Below, in pieces: positions 1 to 11,027 of a stretch of 64,000 nucleotides of DNA. This DNA is from Metallyticus violacea (lineage: Eukaryota; Arthropoda; Insecta; Mantodea; Metallyticidae). The stretch lies in the NCBI GenBank assembly GCA_030762175.1, contig CM060846.1, positions 306,376,512-306,440,511 of the forward strand, in the 5' to 3' direction. Both the position numbers and the translations under genes were made by a program. The notes under the pieces were generated by a model. It was not told the DNA's origin. It did not search any database and worked only from the letters and a program-made list of their open reading frames with translations. Each line of letters opens with the position of its first letter. Position 1 is the first letter of the stretch.

Positions 1-1480
1 ATATTGTTTTTGAAAGGGAGGAGTATAAAATGTAATTTTCCCTTTTTATTACTGTTTATTTCAACAGCTGTTTACTGTGTTTAAGAAATGATTAACAGCA
101 TATCCTTCAATTAATAAAAAATGTAATTTTTGAAAAAATATTATGATTTAAAGCATTAAATATGGCAAAAATATTCCTGTACCTTGTTGTCAAGTTCACT
201 GCTAATCAGCAGTGTTGCAACACATTGTGCATATCTATAGTAGCCGCGAGAAAATGATTTTGGTATTCTGATTCTCATGTTGGAGTCATTGGCATCCTTC
301 ATGTCTGTGTGTTCATTCTACTTCAATCCATTGATCTCATAATCACTTTGCTATACATGCATTTCATCAAACATAAGCAACTTATCAGAATGACACCCCT
401 TACTCTTGGTATGCCACAATTCTCTCTGGCTCATATTAAGACACCACCTTATATTGTTGTCATATTTTTTATGTATCTTTACTTCATAGAAAATGTGGGG
501 TTTGTTTAAAAGGTCTCTTGTGGGCATTGCCATTTTATTGGGCCAGCAGTGTATTTTTAATGTTATTAATAAACTGTGCAATAAATTGCTCATTTGTATT
601 TAGAGAAGCTATGTTGAGTTTCTGAAGTTAAGTTTCATTGTTCTATAAAATTTAGCATGCTTATATAAACTTTGTATGACACTGTAGAGAAGTGTGATAA
701 TAGTTTGATTGGTCTTAATTATTTTTTTCCATTTTTTTATTTTTTCATTTAGTCACTTTTTTTAACAGTGCCTTTACAAGATCAATTTTTGGTCTATTTA
801 GAAAGACATTCACTAATTAAGCAATTACATACAAATGCAAGGGAATAAGTGCAGTGCTTTATAACAGTATAAAATGCTGTCAATTCCACACAGAGCCCTT
901 TATTTTCATGTTAATTATCAGATAACTATTTATTTTCCATTAATTGATTTTGCAGACATCACATTGAAAATGTGTAAAAAGAAATTAGTAAAATGTTAAA
1001 GTAATATATGCATTCACTTCACTGTAATGAAAGAAAAGTGTGTTGTAAGAATTGATAAAAGGCAAAAAGGTCAGCATCAGGATATGAAATTTAGAGCTTA
1101 AAGTATATAGCTGCTATTTTTGTTACATTATCAAGGTCATTTATATTTTTTCTGGGGAATATCGTATGCTTAAAACCTTACCATACATTCGCTGCAAATA
1201 AATTTTGTCATGCTGGGTTTACATAAAATATTTTATTTTTATGTATTTCTAGACAATCCATACCGTTCCAGACTGAACTAAAAAGGTAGTTGAGACAAAA
1301 AAAAATGCTTTGGAAATAATGTGGAATCAATCTACACTTTGAATTTTGCGACACATTCATTTTAAAGGCAAGAAAACAAATACATAACCTCCCATTACCA
1401 CAACTTGACATTTCAAAATAAAACTTCTAAGTTTAATACCAAAATGACTTATCCATCAACAAAAAGTTAACAATTGGTTA
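1..1480. other. AT-rich stretch without an assignable gene
   Basis: No open stretch here has a recognisable domain or convincing splice signals. On the - strand there is an AG (ATTTGCAG) near 1192 followed ten bases later by GTAAGG. This could in principle be a 10-nt micro-exon for the candidate gene starting at 1568, but that is speculative. Confidence 0.4.
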
Positions 1481-1488
1481 GAACTTAC

Positions 1489-1568
1489 CATTGTTTTAAA
1501 ATATTTATGCGTTCCAAAGCGTCTTTTCCCACATCGACTTCATTACCTGCATACCAAATATTATCCAT
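1489..1568 (-). CDS. candidate first coding exon of an unidentified gene
   Basis: Read on the - strand, an ATG at 1568 opens 26 codons beginning MDNIWYAGNEVDVGKDALER and ending ..INILKQ. The exon then closes at a good donor, ATG|GTAAGTTC (GT at 1488-1487), in phase 2. The rest of the gene would lie at lower coordinates, possibly off the window. The sequence looks protein-like, with varied non-repetitive codons and a start followed by a strong donor. I do not recognise the protein and found no convincing second exon. Upstream (1570-1950) is slightly richer in CpG than its surroundings, which would fit a promoter. It could equally be chance. Confidence 0.3.
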
Positions 1569-1569
1569 A

Positions 1570-3050
1570 GTCGCCTAATCTCTTACAAATAGGCTATTAG
1601 GAAACAATATAATAAGGGACGATTGTAACAAAATAATACACGTAAGCCCTTATATTGTATTGTTAGATTTTTTGTTTATTAACAATACATCACAACTAAG
1701 TTCTTCCCATCATTTTGTGTACATATTTCCCGCGTTTCTAGTACCATACCAGAGTAGCCAACACTATATTTGAGCGAAAGTAAGTACACGGAAAACTATA
1801 AATGTAGGACAATAGTGTAAAATTTAAAACGTAATATGCACGGGCATTGCCTTCTAGGTATTAAGAACTAATTTCAATGGCACGCCGAAACGCGCTTATC
1901 GTCCAAGGGAGGTTCAAGGTCATTTGGGATGAGGAATATCAAAAATTGAATTGTTGCATGTGTATCTGCAGAAAATTACGTTTACCAACATATGTTAGCT
2001 TCTCAATTCGCAATGTTTTAAAAGCGTTATGAAGTTAGTTCCATATGCACAAATTTAAATATAAATAATTTTAATAAATGCAAAAAAAATACAATCTTCT
2101 TAGTGATATGATTTATCCTCTACATTTACCCAGGTACCTAAAACATAGATAGTACATTAAAAAATAAAAAATAAATTCATCATCTTCAAAGAAAAAAAAG
2201 TCCTTGAATTAAACAATTAAATAACCAAAAGATTAAATGATGCTATATTTGTAATTTTGTTGCATGTATACGAAAATAATACATTAAAATGTTTCTTTGA
2301 TAGTTGCATAGAGTTTTGGTAGTATATTAACCGTTAGGACTGCAAATAAAAAATAAATAAATAAAAAGGATCAGAAAGATTTCAAATTATATATTTAAAA
2401 AATTACAATAATACTTCTCATTAATGTACAATGTTGGCATATTATGTTATACTTAAAGTTATTTTATACAGTATGCATAGGCTTCAGATGTGTAGTCATA
2501 TAATGTGATAGGCATGTGGTGAAATTTTCCTCTTCCACCGTCCTCATAGTACATAACAAAATATAGGTCAGTATCTCAATTATTGACTTTAAAACGAATT
2601 TAGTATTAAACTTCAGTTGGCTCATTGATACAGAATGGCATATTAGTTAGCAGAATTCATTTTACTGATTTTTTAAAAGTTGTTTATAACCGAATTGCTT
2701 GATGTGATATGGAAGGTGATTATAAAACTTGCTACCAAGAGGAGATGTCCCATGAAGATTTCTGGTAAATCTATGAAGATTTAAAGTGTATAGTGATGGA
2801 TGTTTCTACTTTTTGCATTAAAATTTGAATTTTTGCGGTAGAGATCAATGTTTTGGTGAATGAAACAGACAAATACTACAATATATTCAATATACTGATA
2901 ATATTTTAAGCTCTTTGAAAACTCTCTTACATTCTATTCGAATTCATAAATTCGTCAATTTTTACTCTATTTTTATAATATTAAGATCTGCTTAGATTTT
3001 CATGACGCTCGCCATGCATTTATGCCATATTTTTAGAGTGTGTACCGTTC
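1570..3050. other. unassigned intergenic DNA
   Basis: Only short non-conserved reading frames are seen. The part near 1720-1930 is somewhat richer in CG dinucleotides than its surroundings, but no promoter element can be defined. Confidence 0.4.
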
Positions 3051-3058
3051 ATAGCACA

Positions 3059-3360
3059 CTTTGATTATTTGTTCATTTACGGACGCTCTTTAACATCTCA
3101 GGTCATCAGCGCCCCATTCTATTCAGGGCGTTAAAAGGGCCGACAAATTTTGCTCAGAGGCCTCTTGTTGCAGGATTGAGGTTCTTTATCGTGCCGCAAA
3201 TTTACGACACGATACCCACGGTTTTACTTCCCTTCCGAAGGAAGCCATACTTAACGATTTTTACGCCCGAAAAAACCCGTCGATCATGGCCGGGTTTGAA
3301 CCCGCGATCTTGGGTTTAAGAGGCCAGTATGGCTACCACTACTCCACCGGGACAGACCCC
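3059..3360 (-). repeat. SINE family A, full length
   Basis: This is a tRNA-derived SINE in reverse orientation. Read on the - strand it starts with a tRNA-like head that has an A box (TGGtGTAGTGG type) and a B box (GGGTTtGAACCCG). The head is followed by a conserved body (AAAAATC.TAAGTATGGCTTCC..) and a 3' end with AAAGAGCGTCC. It is flanked by the target-site duplication ATAGCACA at 3051-3058 and 3361-3368. About a dozen copies or fragments of this family lie in the window. Confidence 0.9.
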
Positions 3361-3389
3361 ATAGCACAATGGTTCATATGGCAATGCTT

Positions 3390-5310
3390 TAGACAGTATT
3401 TGAAATGTATGAAAAAAAAAACACAATTTTAAAGCTAAAGGCTCTATATGATCCCGTAACAGTGTGCTCTACTCCTTGAAATTTAGCGTGGTTTAAAGTT
3501 ATTTAGACATTATGTCTAAGGTTTTGTAACCGAACGGCATAAATACAGCTTGTTGACATTTGATTTCATTTTATTATTCAACAACCATTGTTTCAATCTG
3601 TTTGAAGTGTGTGGTTTTTAATTGCATGATATTTTTATTGCTGCCATATTTGTGTTGTCAGCAAATAACATAATGTTGGTTTGGAATGACTTTGAAGGAA
3701 GGTCGTTTATACATAAAAGGAACATCTCATAACCCAGAGTTGATCCTTGAGTTACACCATACACCGCGTTTCATGTCAATAGGGTTTGATTTCAGAATAT
3801 TTCATACCAACGAAGCTTGGTTTCACAGAATTGATTACAATGACTTGCATTGTGTTGTTTAAATAAGAAATAAATCAGAGTTTTGCTATTACCCTTGTGC
3901 GAAATGATTTAATTTCTCAATTAGAATTTTTTTTAATTTACCGTGTCGAATGCTTCACTTTGATCCAGGAAACCACCTGTGATACCTCAGCAGTAAAAAT
4001 GAGCGTTAACACTATTAAAAACATCCAGGAAAATGCCTACTGTGTGCTTTCTGTTATCTTTCGCTTGAAAAATTTACTCTGAAGGACTTTAATCAAAGTA
4101 CTGTTTATTTCCTTGAACTCTCTAAACGCAAAGTGATAGCATTTGTTCAGCTATTTTAGGGAATACTAATAACAGAGAAATGTATTTTTTAATGTTTGTT
4201 CTTTCACTTATTTCAATATTATTCGAACCTTTACCATCTTCAATATTTCTGAACATTTCCCAGTGCAGAGCGATGAATTACAAAATTCAACAGTTGGTTT
4301 AGTTAATAACAATAAACACGCTTTAACAACACTATCTAGTATACCATCATTACCATTTGCAAAAATACTTTTAAGATTAAAAATTACTTTAAGAATATCT
4401 TGTGCGAACACAGGTGTTAAGAAAATCGTGTTGTTTTCTTTCAGGTTATAGCTTGTTTGTTGGTTGTATGATCTAGTTCCTAAATTTCTTGTAACATTTG
4501 TAATATAGTTGTTTAACATTGTATACTTGCGACTAATTTCCCATTAAATGTCATTTTAGTTTCATATCCTTTTACTTCTGGGGTTTTCCCCACTTCTTTT
4601 CTTACAATTTCCTACATTTATTTGCCTTTACTTTCTAATACCGCAATAAAATTATGGTTTATTTCATTTTTTCTTGTGTAAAAAGTTTTAAAGAGATTTA
4701 TGTATGTGTAGTATTGTTTCGGATCGATATTATTAGTAACTTTACAAAGGTTACATAACTGTCTTTTTCTCTTACATGAAATTATTATTCCCCTTGTTAT
4801 CCACTCTGTTTTAGCAAATGTTGTATAGGATATATATTTTTAACAGGAAAAGCAATATCAAAATAATATTTTATAATATTCAAGAAGTTTAGCGATTTTT
4901 CATCTGCATCATGTTAGTTCATTACATCATTCCGGTTTTCGTTCTGAAGAAGATATTTAAAACAATCATTATTTTCTAAGATAAAAACTATTTTGTAACT
5001 GACAAACTTATTGGTGTATGCATGATACATTTCGTTACAAAAAAAAATACATTGCAATTTGAAATACATAAGCTTCTATTTTCAACACCCACTGTCAAAT
5101 GTTATTTGCTCTAAACATAATGGGCGCTTGATGTTATATGAGTGGAAGTTGTGATAGTTTCAACTAAATTGTAGGGAAGAAGTAGTAATTAAAATTCCGA
5201 CAGAGTACTCCCATTATTTAGGAAATTAATTTTGAAATCATCACAGACTATTGGTGGCGTTCCTTTACTTTTTAGTGTATTTGAAGGTATTACACAATGT
5301 CCAAAATGTT
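3390..5310 (-). mobile_element. decayed non-LTR (LINE) retrotransposon, RT region
   Basis: Translations of the - strand, broken by many stops and shifts, follow the order of a jockey/CR1-type ORF2. Near 4800-4600 there is the linker typically found before the RT (..EWITRGIIISCKRKRQL..). At 4519-4208 an open stretch of 103 codons matches the RT N-terminal region (..DILKVIFNLKSIFANGNDGI..). Near 3760-3640 lie the remains of the G.PQGS motif (RGVWCN.., then LL-type residues) and an FADNT-like version of the FADD motif. A 50-bp SINE B piece (3973-4022) interrupts it. It is not functional. Confidence 0.65.
3973..4022 (+). repeat. ultrashort SINE family B copy (3' end only)
   Basis: Fifty bases match only the last part of SINE B (CCTGTGaTaCCTCAGcAGTAAAAA.. 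to ACTATTAAAAAC). The piece is flanked by the 10-bp direct repeat ATCCAGGAAA (3963-3972 and 4023-4032), so it is an insertion in its own right, within a LINE fossil. Confidence 0.85.
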
Positions 5311-5870
5311 TTTCAGACCACTATCAGGCTGTTTGTAAATAAAAATTACTAATAAACAAAATTTAGAACATTTTATTTCTGTTACTACGTATTCAAATTA
5401 TTTTTAGGCACAACCTGCATTTACATAAGATTTCCCACAAAATGAATTAGCAAGTTCAAAAGTTTGTATCTTATGGTATGTTATCTAGTATAAACCAATT
5501 TGATATTATCTCTCTGATATAAACAACTAACACATCCCTAAAACCAATACGTCATAAGTTACAGATATTAACAATTTTAAAAACATGAAATCTGCTGGTG
5601 TCAATTTAAATTGCCAATTATGTAATACAGATGTGCAAACATGTTACGTACTCCAACTTGCGTAATCCGTTTATAATTAGTAACAGATTGTTTTTCTAAG
5701 GAACTGAAAATAACAAAGTGAAACCGTTGTATAGGAAAGATTTGGAAATTGAACTACCACACAATATGCCAGTTTTACTAATTCTGTTTGTTCAATGATA
5801 TTGGAAAATATTATGTCAAATTTTATATACTTTTTATTAAAGCACAAAATAATGACTCATAGCTAACATA
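5310..5870. other. unassigned AT-rich sequence between two LINE fossils
   Basis: No domain is recognised. It may include decayed endonuclease sequence of the neighbouring LINE. Confidence 0.3.
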
Positions 5871-5875
5871 ACTTC

Positions 5876-6240
5876 AGTAAAGGAATATCAACAAATACTG
5901 CTATAAATGATTTTATTAAAAATGCATATGCATCTCTAGATAAACTTATACCTTCAAAAGCTTTTGATGTTGTGGATGATAGTATTTTTCTTGAAAGATT
6001 TTGCTAATTGGAATAAAGGAAATAAGATGTCGTTGGTTTGATTCAAGTATTAGATACTCCAAAAAAATGGTAGAGATCACTTAAAACACAATGAAACAAA
6101 TAAAACCATTCAAAAAACGAAATATAGATTTCCATAGTGATTGGTGTTTATAGTACTTTTATTTATATCAATGATCTACAATGGCATACAATTTTTTGAA
6201 AACCAACACTTTTTGCGGTTTTTATAGAGTATAAAGATAA
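5876..6240 (+). mobile_element. LINE reverse-transcriptase fossil
   Basis: The + strand reads KGISTNTAINDFIKNAYASL and then SKAFDVVDDSIFLERF. These are the RT motifs (F.KG.ST..A.) and (LSKAFD.VDH..L) of CR1/jockey-type LINEs. A later stretch reads GV.ST.IYINDLQW, like the PQGS..LFL.YINDLP motif. Stops and shifts separate them. The adjacent LINE piece at 3390-5310 is in the opposite orientation, so this is a separate insertion or an inverted part. Confidence 0.6.
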
Positions 6241-6597
6241 CTTATGAAAATGTACTATATATATAATACAATAAACCTGCTCTTGACTTATTTTCCATAA
6301 GCAGAGTAATAGTCAACCTACGATAGGCGTGGGTTTGGCAGCTCATCATTGGTTGCACGAATCTGGCGCTATACGTATATCTTGATTTATTTATTTCAAA
6401 ACCTTTTTTATTCTCCTCATTTTTAGTTTTTATTTAGATGAAAAAATGCTGTTTTAGCGTTATTTTATTATACTTATACAAAGACTACCAACGTAATATC
6501 GGACACTTAAATAAATGTAAACAACATTCAATGAAATTTCAGGGCATATATTATGTATCAATACAGCAATTACCAATGAATTTACAATTATAAATTA
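6240..6597. other. no gene seen
   Basis: AT-rich sequence without a recognisable domain or repeat. Confidence 0.4.
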
Positions 6598-6659
6598 TTA
6601 TTTATTATATGAACAGGACGATTTCGTTCCATCTCTTCCTATAAATGAAAACACGGAGC

Positions 6660-6701
<42 letters not shown>

Positions 6702-6702
6702 T
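6660..6702. repeat. (AAT)n microsatellite
   Basis: About 14 tandem copies of AAT/TAA. It lies just downstream (- strand sense) of the GTAAGAAC donor of the candidate coding stretch at 6714-6870. Confidence 0.95.
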
Positions 6703-6713
6703 ATAGTTCTTAC

Positions 6714-6870
6714 CTATAAAATACACTTCATCATCAAATTCGTTTCCTTCGTCATCACACTCTTCCTCGGCTTCATGAGAAGTTTCTGAAACTAGTTTAT
6801 CATCAAAATCAGAATACTTATAGAAATTGTCATCCTCTGGAAAGGTTATCATGCAGAAGATGAACTTCAT
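6714..6870 (-). CDS. acidic open stretch, possible exon of an unidentified gene
   Basis: Read on the - strand from ATG 6870: MKFIFCMITFPEDDNFYKYS, then an acidic run rich in D/E (SETSHEAEEECDDEGNEFDD). It closes at a good splice donor, ATAG|GTAAGAAC, at 6713. It is in the same frame as the open stretch upstream (7158-6871), separated by one TGA. I do not recognise it. It could be part of that gene with a stop, a first exon of its own, or chance in purine-rich DNA. Confidence 0.25.
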
Positions 6871-7158
6871 TCAAATCCTCGGGGTTTTGTATATAGTAGC
6901 TCTTGCTGCTGCTCTTGTCAAAGTATAATGTCCGCTGGTAATGGCAAAGCAAATATACAAGGTAAAGCAATGCTCTAGTGACATCAACAGTATGTTACGA
7001 GAGTGGCGCTCCCAGTCGGATACGCAACTGCTTGTTGTTAATATCCATTCTTGCAATTCAAATAAGGTTATCGCTGCAGTAAAACCCTGAGAAATGTATG
7101 CTATTAGATGTCCAAGTAAGCCAATTACAAAAGCGCCTTCGTTAGTAAGTTGTAGCAT
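6871..7158 (-). CDS. unrecognised membrane-protein-like open stretch
   Basis: This gives 95 codons on the - strand, opening MLQLTNEGAFVIGLLGHLIA. Two hydrophobic segments are visible, about residues 8-32 and 57-78, separated by a polar part with WERHSR. The tail is basic (TRAAARATIYKTPRI) and ends at TGA. An in-frame TAA lies directly before the ATG, so if it is an exon with an upstream partner the acceptor must fall inside. The composition looks protein-like, but I cannot place the family. It sits between LINE fossils and an LTR element, so a transposon origin is not excluded. Confidence 0.3.
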   Translation of the reverse strand: MLQLTNEGAFVIGLLGHLIAYISQGFTAAITLFELQEWILTTSSCVSDWERHSRNILLMSLEHCFTLYICFAITSGHYTLTRAAARATIYKTPRI

Positions 7159-7240
7159 TTAAATGGTGTTATGGATTCCTCTGATTCATTAGCGACTGAC
7201 GGAAGGTCAACAAGAATAAACCAGTAGCAATTACTTTTCA

Positions 7241-7639
7241 CTACACGCAAAATAAAAAAGTATAAAAATGTCCACTAACTGAAAAAATAGTGCCATTGGA
7301 AAGCTTTGTCAACATGCAGTCAATGGCTTGCGGCCTAAAATTATCTACTATGGTATGTTTGTTCGAACACTTCATTTGGAGTTTTACTGGAAGCATTACT
7401 TGAAACTTCACGTGCTCCTCTCTTTTCCCCACGACAACAGGACAATAAATGCCGCAAATAGGCAAATACATCAACTTTATTTTGTAGCTAAGATTTTTTT
7501 TAAAAAAAATCATACAGTATATGTTATTCGAAGTACCAGGGTCCACCAGAATAAGCGCCTGTATATTCTGTATGTTGATTTCTATTTTCGGCATTTCGTA
7601 CACCTCCTTCGGTTGAGCTTTGTTTGGTGGAATCGTCAC
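7241..7639 (-). pseudogene. retrotransposon aspartic protease remnant
   Basis: This is a 132-codon - strand frame in which ALILVDPGTSNNIYC resembles the retropepsin active-site segment (..LIDTGSx..); the catalytic DTG is changed to DPG. It lies 3' of the Gag-like frames, as expected for gag-pro order. No RT, RNase H or integrase follows towards lower coordinates, so the element appears cut off near 7200. The Asp is present but the Thr is lost. Inactive in any case, since the element is broken. Confidence 0.5.
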
Positions 7640-7689
7640 TTTTTCTAGTGAATGAATTGGGCCCTGTCGGCGTTTCGTTTGATATTCAT

Positions 7690-8320
7690 TCAGAATGCCT
7701 TATCAATTTTCCCAAGCTAGTCGGCCCGAGGCAAGCTGGGTGGGCGTTTTCCTGATCTCTTCCCACTGCTGGAGGATTTTATGTCAATTCTTGTTGATTC
7801 TTGACGCTTGGCGATCGTGGTCTCACACGGTCGCCCTCTTCCTGGGGTCGCGTTGTCCTTTCTGGGTAGTTTATCAAATTCCTCCGTGGATCTTGGGGCA
7901 ACCTCGGGGATGGCTGCCACGTCCTGGATTCTCTCCTTCGTCTCTTGGGGAAGTCCTCAGAATCCATAAAATACTAGTAGGGACGTGATCTCGGGGTGTA
8001 TACTCTCGGTTGCTGCGTCCTCTGTGGGATGTTCAGATCGCATTGATTTGTGGCCTCTTAGGTGGTTGGTTCTGCTTATTCTCCCTAATCCGTAAGGACG
8101 ATGCCCCCGTTCCTTGGTAATTTGTTCTTTCGCCGCGAGATCGATAATCCCCGCCGTAATACTGGAATCTCATTTCCTCTCCCCGATGGTCTTGGTATCC
8201 GCTCTTTTGCATATCAAAAGCCGTAAGTAATTCTATTCTTTCCGCGAAGTTGTTCGGCTTCGCAACAATCAGGTGGTTACGGATGTTTTCTGGGATATGG
8301 TTTGCCACTAACATCATCAA
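7690..8320 (-). pseudogene. Gag C-terminal region, LTR retrotransposon (broken)
   Basis: On the - strand, 8320-8033 reads MMMLVANHIPENIRNHLIVA, then a basic, Q/R/G-rich tail (..GGDYRSRGERTNYQGTG..). This is typical of the end of a Gag capsid and its nucleic-acid-binding tail. The following part (8030-7690) is open only in pieces (..RRRRESRTWQPSPRL.., ..KRSGKRPPSLPRAD) and is strongly basic. No CCHC zinc knuckle is visible. Several frameshifts separate it from the upstream Gag frame. Confidence 0.55.
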
Positions 8321-8544
8321 TTCTCTGTCTGATATGGGAGGTGGAGTAATTTACATTTTTCCAACATATAAAAGCAATCCACCATGCTTACTCCCGCTCT
8401 TGGGACGTATTTGCCGTTTGATAGCTCCAATCGAACAAAATTGTTGGGATGGGTCCCAGTATCGGTTCGTGAAAAGTACTTTGATTTGGTCATGCGTGGT
8501 ACAGTGCGATAATGTCAACCTATACCAATTTGCCGCTTGTCCTC

Positions 8545-9492
8545 TTAAGTTTTGTCGGATATAAATGATTTTCCTCTCTTCTGGGATGTTTTTAATCGGA
8601 AAAATGCGTCCATTTCCATTAAGAAACCCCTGGCATTGTCTCCGCGTTTCTCATAAAACTCAGGGGAACTGATTTCGTTCAGTTGGTTTGGCCATGAGTT
8701 GTACAGAAAAGTAAACATGCAATAATTTTGTAAATTTCTATCAGACATATTAACACCCTGTGCATTCAAAGGATGTATAGGCATATCATGTACTGGAACA
8801 TTCACAGGTAACGGAGCCCTGCCCGCGAGGTTCGACGAAGGTTCCCTGGCCTCCGGCGCACTCCTTTCGTCCGGATATGCTTGGGGCGTTACTACAACAT
8901 TACTCTTATTACATGAATTAGCATTAGGTTCTACAACATCATTATTGTTTCTAGCCTCCTTCATTTCTTCAATTCTTTTTGCTAATTGGCCCTGGTTCGA
9001 ATCTAGAGTTTGAACTATTAACTTAACAGAAAGGAATTCCAGATTAACGTGTTCTTCTAATCCTGAACACTTGGAATTAATTATTGTGTTCAAATCTTCT
9101 CTAACATCCCTTATTTCTTTTACTCTACTCACTATCTTGCCATAATCTTTTCTTATTTCACTAACATCCTGCCTAATGTGATCTACTTCCACTTCCCATT
9201 TACTTTGTCCTTCCTGAAGCTTTAACGACAAGTCTGATTGTGCCCTCTGAACCTCATCTAGTTTCTGTTCTGATTTATTGTTAAGGGACTTCTCCATTTT
9301 CCCTAACTTGTGGAACTCCTTTTGAATCTTTTTCATCCTTTTATTAAAATCAATTTGAGATTTCTCTAATCTACTGTTCAATTCACTCCTAAGCTCATCA
9401 TTGCATGTCTCTATTTTACTGCTAAGCTCGTCCTTAGATTTCTCAATTTTACTGCTAAGCTCGTCGCGAGATTTCTCTAATCTATTGCTCAA
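8545..9492 (-). pseudogene. Gag-like protein, central part (315 codons)
   Basis: This long - strand frame starts in the middle of a coiled-coil repeat (LEKSRDELSSKIE, KSKDELSSKIE, TCNDELRSELNSR). It continues through a charged helix (about residues 50-170) and a low-complexity linker, and then enters a capsid-like segment (PEFYEKRGDNARGFLMEMDAFF) where it stops. The last part resembles the start of a Ty3/gypsy-type Gag capsid. The frame breaks from the upstream repeat frame by a 2-bp deletion near 9527. Downstream the capsid continues in other frames to 8320. Confidence 0.6.
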
Positions 9493-9521
9493 TTTACTGC
9501 TAAGCTCGTCGTGAGAATTCT

Positions 9522-10034
9522 CTAATCCATGTTCAATTCACTCCTAAGCTCGTCATTAGATGCCTCTATTTTACTGCTAAGCTCGTCCTTACATTTCTCA
9601 ATTTTACTGCTAAGCTCGTCGTGAGATTTCTCTAATCTACTGTTCAATTCACTCCTAAGCTCATCATTGGATGTCTGTATTTTACTGCTAAGCTCGTCGT
9701 GAGATTTCTCAATTTTACTGCTAAGCTCGTCGTGAGATTTCTCTAATCTATTGCTCAATTTACTGCTAAGCTCGTCGTGAGATTTCTCTAATCCACTGTT
9801 CAATTCACTCCTAAGCTCGTCATTAGATGTCTCTATTTTGCTGCTAAGCTGGTCGTGAGATTTCTTTAATTGCGTCTGTATCGCTTGTCCTGTTATTCTC
9901 GCCATTCTACCTGCACTACCTAATCCCTCTATTGTAATAACTTCATCCTGCCTCTTACCCTGATCTTTATCTATAATGCAATCTACTCCTGTTTCCATTG
10001 CCGTTGTTTCATCTACTGCTATTAAATCTGTCAT
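9522..10034 (-). pseudogene. Gag-like protein, N-terminal coiled-coil repeats (170 codons)
   Basis: The - strand frame starts at ATG 10034 (MTDLIAVDETTAMETG) and from about residue 50 is made of 11-13-residue repeats of the type LEKSHDELSSKIE / TSNDELRSELNSR. These predict a long coiled coil. It is the true start of the Gag-like protein whose rest lies at 9492-8545 in a shifted frame. The DNA repeat is built of near-identical units containing TTTACTGCTAAGCTCGTC. Confidence 0.6.
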
Positions 10035-10461
10035 TCCCTGTTCTTCCCTTCTTATTTTTCAATTTCTCAGTAACCATTATTACACTTTTCCTATATATAT
10101 TGCAATGCTTACAATGATTCAAATAAATAAACATTTGGAATTATCTGTACCTTCAAATTTTCTCTTATCAATTTCCATTGGTGGTGTTCTCCTCTTCCTG
10201 CCGTCGTCTGTGAAGGCGTTCTCGTTGCCGTGCAGAGTTGATCCGTTGCCTACAGTCAGTCCCGTGCCGGCGTCGCCTAGGTAATGCCTGTTACGCTAAC
10301 CAAGCTCGTCACCCGCTGTCTGCGATGCTGGTTCCGTTGTATAGTTTGTCTTCTGCTTCGCTTCCGTTTCCCTTGGTCGTCTTGAAGTTCTCTCGCAGCC
10401 TAAGATTTCACCTACTTTATCTCATCCAGCTTCTCGAAAGCACCACGCTGAGGAGCCAATT
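10035..10461 (-). mobile_element. LTR element leader with candidate primer-binding site
   Basis: This is non-coding sequence between the Gag-like start (10034) and a candidate 5' LTR. On the - strand, directly after the LTR end (..CCGTCGCA), comes AAT and then TGGCTCCTCAGCGTGG (about 10459-10444). This has the TGG start and general look of a tRNA-primed primer-binding site. The match to a particular tRNA was not tested. Confidence 0.35.
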
Positions 10462-11027
10462 TGCGACGGTTTTAAATGGGGAGAAGGAAGAAAAGTGATG
10501 GCTATCGGGTTTTAATTAATCAGAATACTCATAGTATTTTGTAGAATCATTGAATTTCTTCTTCTCTCCCGCCGCAGAATTGATATGTCGCTATGCCACA
10601 ACTAGATTCGGTAGAGCGCGGGAATTTCGTGACCTTTTCAGGTCAAAGGGGGAAAGAGTCGGAAACTGGGTAATGTATGAGAACAAATTTTAAGACTAGA
10701 GATGACACTATTTATTTGCTTGTGTCGCTTTTTCCATGTTAAGGGTCGCCTTTTTAAGTTCAGTTGAGCGGTACTTAGATAACACTTGCACTATAACCGA
10801 ACTAATTGTCTATCACTCTCTCCAGGTAGGTAAAATACACTCCCCTTTATAGGTCTACTCTCACTTTCTATAGCTCCACTCGCTTTTTCTCGATGGCTCA
10901 ACTCACACACCCACAGCTGAACTCGCTCTGTCCACTAGCTAAACTTCCTCTGTCCTCTGTCCTCGAAAATCTTAATCTTTTGTCAAATTTTGCTTCATCC
11001 GGTCGGTGACCATCTCCTACCATTACA
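10462..11027 (-). repeat. candidate 5' LTR (566 bp)
   Basis: On the - strand this segment begins TGTAATGG and ends CGTCGCA (TG..CA ends). It has a TATA-like CCTATAAAGG about 175 bp in (10849-10858), and a PBS-like sequence follows it. It lies upstream of the Gag-like frames, as a 5' LTR should. No second copy is present in the window, because the 3' part of the element is missing, so the borders are inferred rather than shown by comparison. Confidence 0.4.

Noticed and set aside
6598..6713. Poly-Tyr/Ser coding in the frame downstream of 6714
   Set aside because: It is the translation of the (AAT)n microsatellite after a good splice donor.
7695..7988. 97-codon + strand frame
   Set aside because: It is the antisense of the Gag C-terminal region on the - strand; composition and context favour the - strand.
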